DNA of 5,343 nt, taken from assembly GCA_964431205.1 (NCBI GenBank), contig CAYSIX010000262.1:1-5343 (forward strand), written 5' to 3'. The notes under the pieces were generated by a model that saw only the letters and a program-made list of their open reading frames with translations, was not told the origin of the DNA and did no database searches. The stretch's first letter is position 1. Every line of letters begins with the position of its first letter. Source of the DNA: CAYSIX01 sp964431205 (GTDB lineage Bacteria; Planctomycetota; Phycisphaerae; Phycisphaerales; Phycisphaeraceae). The position numbers and the translations under genes were made by a program. This document shows positions 4,902-5,343 of the stretch, piece after piece.

Positions 4902-5343
4902 TCAGCCCATCGCGGCCAGCTCCTGATCGGGGATCTCGCAGTTCGCGTGCACCTTCTGCACGTCGTCGTGGTCCTCCAGCGCCTCGATCAGGTTCATGAC
5001 CTTGCGGGCGTCGTCACCCGAGCAGGGGATGGTGGTGTCGGGGATCATGGTGATCTGGGCGGATTCGATCGGCAGGCCGGCACGCTCGACGGCCTCGCGG
5101 ACGGCCATGAAGTCGGCCGGCTCACAGGCGATCTGCCAGACGTCCTGCTCATCGCTGACGTCCTCAGCGCCGGCGTCGAGGGCGGCGGCCATGACGGCGT
5201 CCTCGTCGGCGGCGTCCCTGGGCACCGAGACGATGCCCCGCTGACGGAACAGGTACGCCACGCACCCGGTCTGGCCGAGGTTCCCCCCGCCGCGCTCGAA
5301 GATCTTGCGGACCTCGCCGGCGGTGCGGTTGCGGTTGTCGGTG
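4902..5343 (-). CDS. yebC: YebC/TACO1-family protein, C-terminal part (runs off the right edge)
   Basis: The frame continues without a stop to the window edge and gives 146 C-terminal residues beginning TDNRNRT. A full YebC is about 240-250 residues, so roughly 100 N-terminal residues are missing. The family signature is clear: TDNRNRTAGEVRKIFERGGG, then NLGQTGCVAYLFRQRG and a helix/strand domain with DAGAEDV. The end, EDHDDVQKVHANCEIPD, matches the usual DDDVQxVxxNxxIP tail. An internal GTG at 5261 could be mistaken for the start, but conserved residues continue upstream of it. YebC proteins were first described as DNA-binding regulators; bacterial and mitochondrial members were later linked to relieving ribosome stalling, for example on proline-rich sequences. 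It is convergent with the exported-protein gene and shares its terminator. Confidence 0.95.
   Translation of the reverse strand, partial: TDNRNRTAGEVRKIFERGGGNLGQTGCVAYLFRQRGIVSVPRDAADEDAVMAAALDAGAEDVSDEQDVWQIACEPADFMAVREAVERAGLPIESAQITMIPDTTIPCSGDDARKVMNLIEALEDHDDVQKVHANCEIPDQELAAMG

Noticed and set aside
5259..5261. GTG at 5261 as the start of the YebC gene
   Set aside because: Conserved YebC residues (TDNRNRT, GGGNLG) continue upstream to the window edge, so the gene is truncated by the window, not started here.
1..5343. A defence, mobile or otherwise undescribed multi-gene system
   Set aside because: No transposase, integrase, nuclease, toxin-antitoxin pair, CRISPR repeat, reverse transcriptase or terminal repeats are visible; the genes are mainly conserved single-unit housekeeping types.

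Overview
The window is very GC-rich bacterial DNA, and it reads as a chromosomal housekeeping stretch rather than a mobile or defence island. Gene content and style suggest a high-GC member of the Planctomycetota, perhaps the Phycisphaerae. The pointers are short monocistronic genes with frequent strand changes, Shine-Dalgarno sites at some starts only, small zinc-ribbon and DsrE-like proteins, and a secreted protein of no recognised family. This placement is an impression from composition and gene style; there is no rRNA or other marker to prove it.

Layout from left to right: (1) A 175-base leader with overlapping inverted repeats and a perfect 15-bp tandem duplication precedes a plus-strand sugar phosphate isomerase/epimerase-type TIM barrel (176-1009). 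(2) A short HPF/RaiA-type ribosome-associated protein is convergent to it on the minus strand (1077-1394). (3) Divergent from that gene, on the plus strand, run a small DUF2103-like protein (1505-1825), a 62-residue four-cysteine zinc-ribbon protein (1958-2146) and a DsrE-like protein (2231-2647). (4) On the minus strand, acylphosphatase (3504-3791) lies 69 bp upstream of a HAD-family hydrolase with altered catalytic motifs (2712-3434); the two may be co-transcribed. (5) Divergent from acylphosphatase is an exported protein of unknown function (3876-4793), followed by a clear intrinsic terminator. (6) The C-terminal part of a YebC/TACO1-family protein enters from the right edge on the minus strand (4902-5343).

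No single pathway joins these genes. HPF (ribosome hibernation) and YebC (translation of difficult peptide motifs, or transcription regulation) both touch translation, but they sit in separate units. Acylphosphatase and the HAD protein could both act on phosphorylated small molecules. No intergenic stretch reaches 300 bases, and I see no tRNA, rRNA, CRISPR array, insertion sequence, attachment site or origin. I found no evidence of an undescribed multi-gene system. The points worth a second look are small: the leader structure before gene 1, possible leaderless starts, and unusual active-site residues in the HAD protein.
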